Shown piece after piece: positions 32,252-32,261 of a stretch of 32,261 nucleotides of DNA (the stretch's first letter is position 1; each line of letters begins with the position of its first letter). The notes under the pieces are model-generated. The model was given only the letters and a program-made list of their open reading frames with translations, ran no database searches and was not told the origin of the DNA. The position numbers and the translations under genes were made by a program. The stretch comes from UBA685 sp002299005 (GTDB lineage: Bacteria > Pseudomonadota > Alphaproteobacteria > Puniceispirillales > Puniceispirillaceae). The stretch lies in assembly GCA_963966775.1 (NCBI GenBank), contig CAXAAH010000017.1, positions 1-32,261 of the forward strand, written 5' to 3'.

Positions 32252-32261
32252 GCTTCGTTTC

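Overview
This window looks like ordinary core chromosome of an alphaproteobacterium. The supporting evidence is the NDUFA12-like complex I assembly gene followed by a stand-alone mlaD and a DUF2155 gene, an RNase E with an acidic insertion in its S1 domain and a C-terminal GWW motif, the clpS-clpA pair, a single-chain B12-dependent ribonucleotide reductase (nrdJ), and the DUF482/COG3146 and DUF455 families. Base composition is moderate, with many GAT/GGC/TTG codons. A marine, SAR116-like lineage would fit, but this cannot be fixed from sequence alone. I see no phage, insertion sequence, CRISPR, tRNA or rRNA, and no obviously transferred island.

Layout. 1-59: probable tail of an unknown gene. 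88-1784: a small GFA-type zinc protein converging on a penicillin-binding D,D-carboxypeptidase with a SPOR domain. 2048-4644: clpS-clpA. 4653-6362: a COG3146 acyltransferase-like gene and ridA, both minus strand and separated by a strong terminator. 6526-10146: nrdJ (minus) with its own terminator and an NrdR-like operator pair upstream. 10546-11805: NDUFA12-like, mlaD and DUF2155 genes (plus). 11772-15695: a minus-strand series in transcription order dsbA-like, aroQ, accB, accC, aat. 15820-17226: periplasmic M48 metalloprotease with a TPR-like tail (minus). 17494-18669: class I aminotransferase (plus). 18743-21229: RNase E (minus), meeting the aminotransferase at a bidirectional terminator. 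21815-25666: N-acetylmuramoyl-L-alanine amidase and penicillin-binding protein 1A. 25782-26891: prfB. 26888-28156: bcp and a DUF455 ferritin-like gene (minus). 28366-32226: a large YhdP/AsmA-like membrane protein ending in a terminator at the window edge.

How the genes fit together. Much of the window serves the cell envelope: carboxypeptidase, amidase, PBP1A, MlaD, the AsmA-like protein, the M48 protease and the DsbA-like protein. A second theme is the N-degron pathway: aat makes Leu/Phe N-degrons, ClpS recognises them and ClpA unfolds the substrate for ClpP. accB/accC supply malonyl-CoA for fatty acids and aroQ acts in the shikimate pathway.

The most interesting non-coding features are the layered dyads in the nrdJ/NDUFA12 divergent region, a 13-bp tandem repeat that starts on the mrcA stop codon, the 585-bp rne/amidase intergenic region with a short coding-like fragment, and convergent gene pairs whose stop codons share a 4-bp palindrome. 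I found no convincing new biological system.
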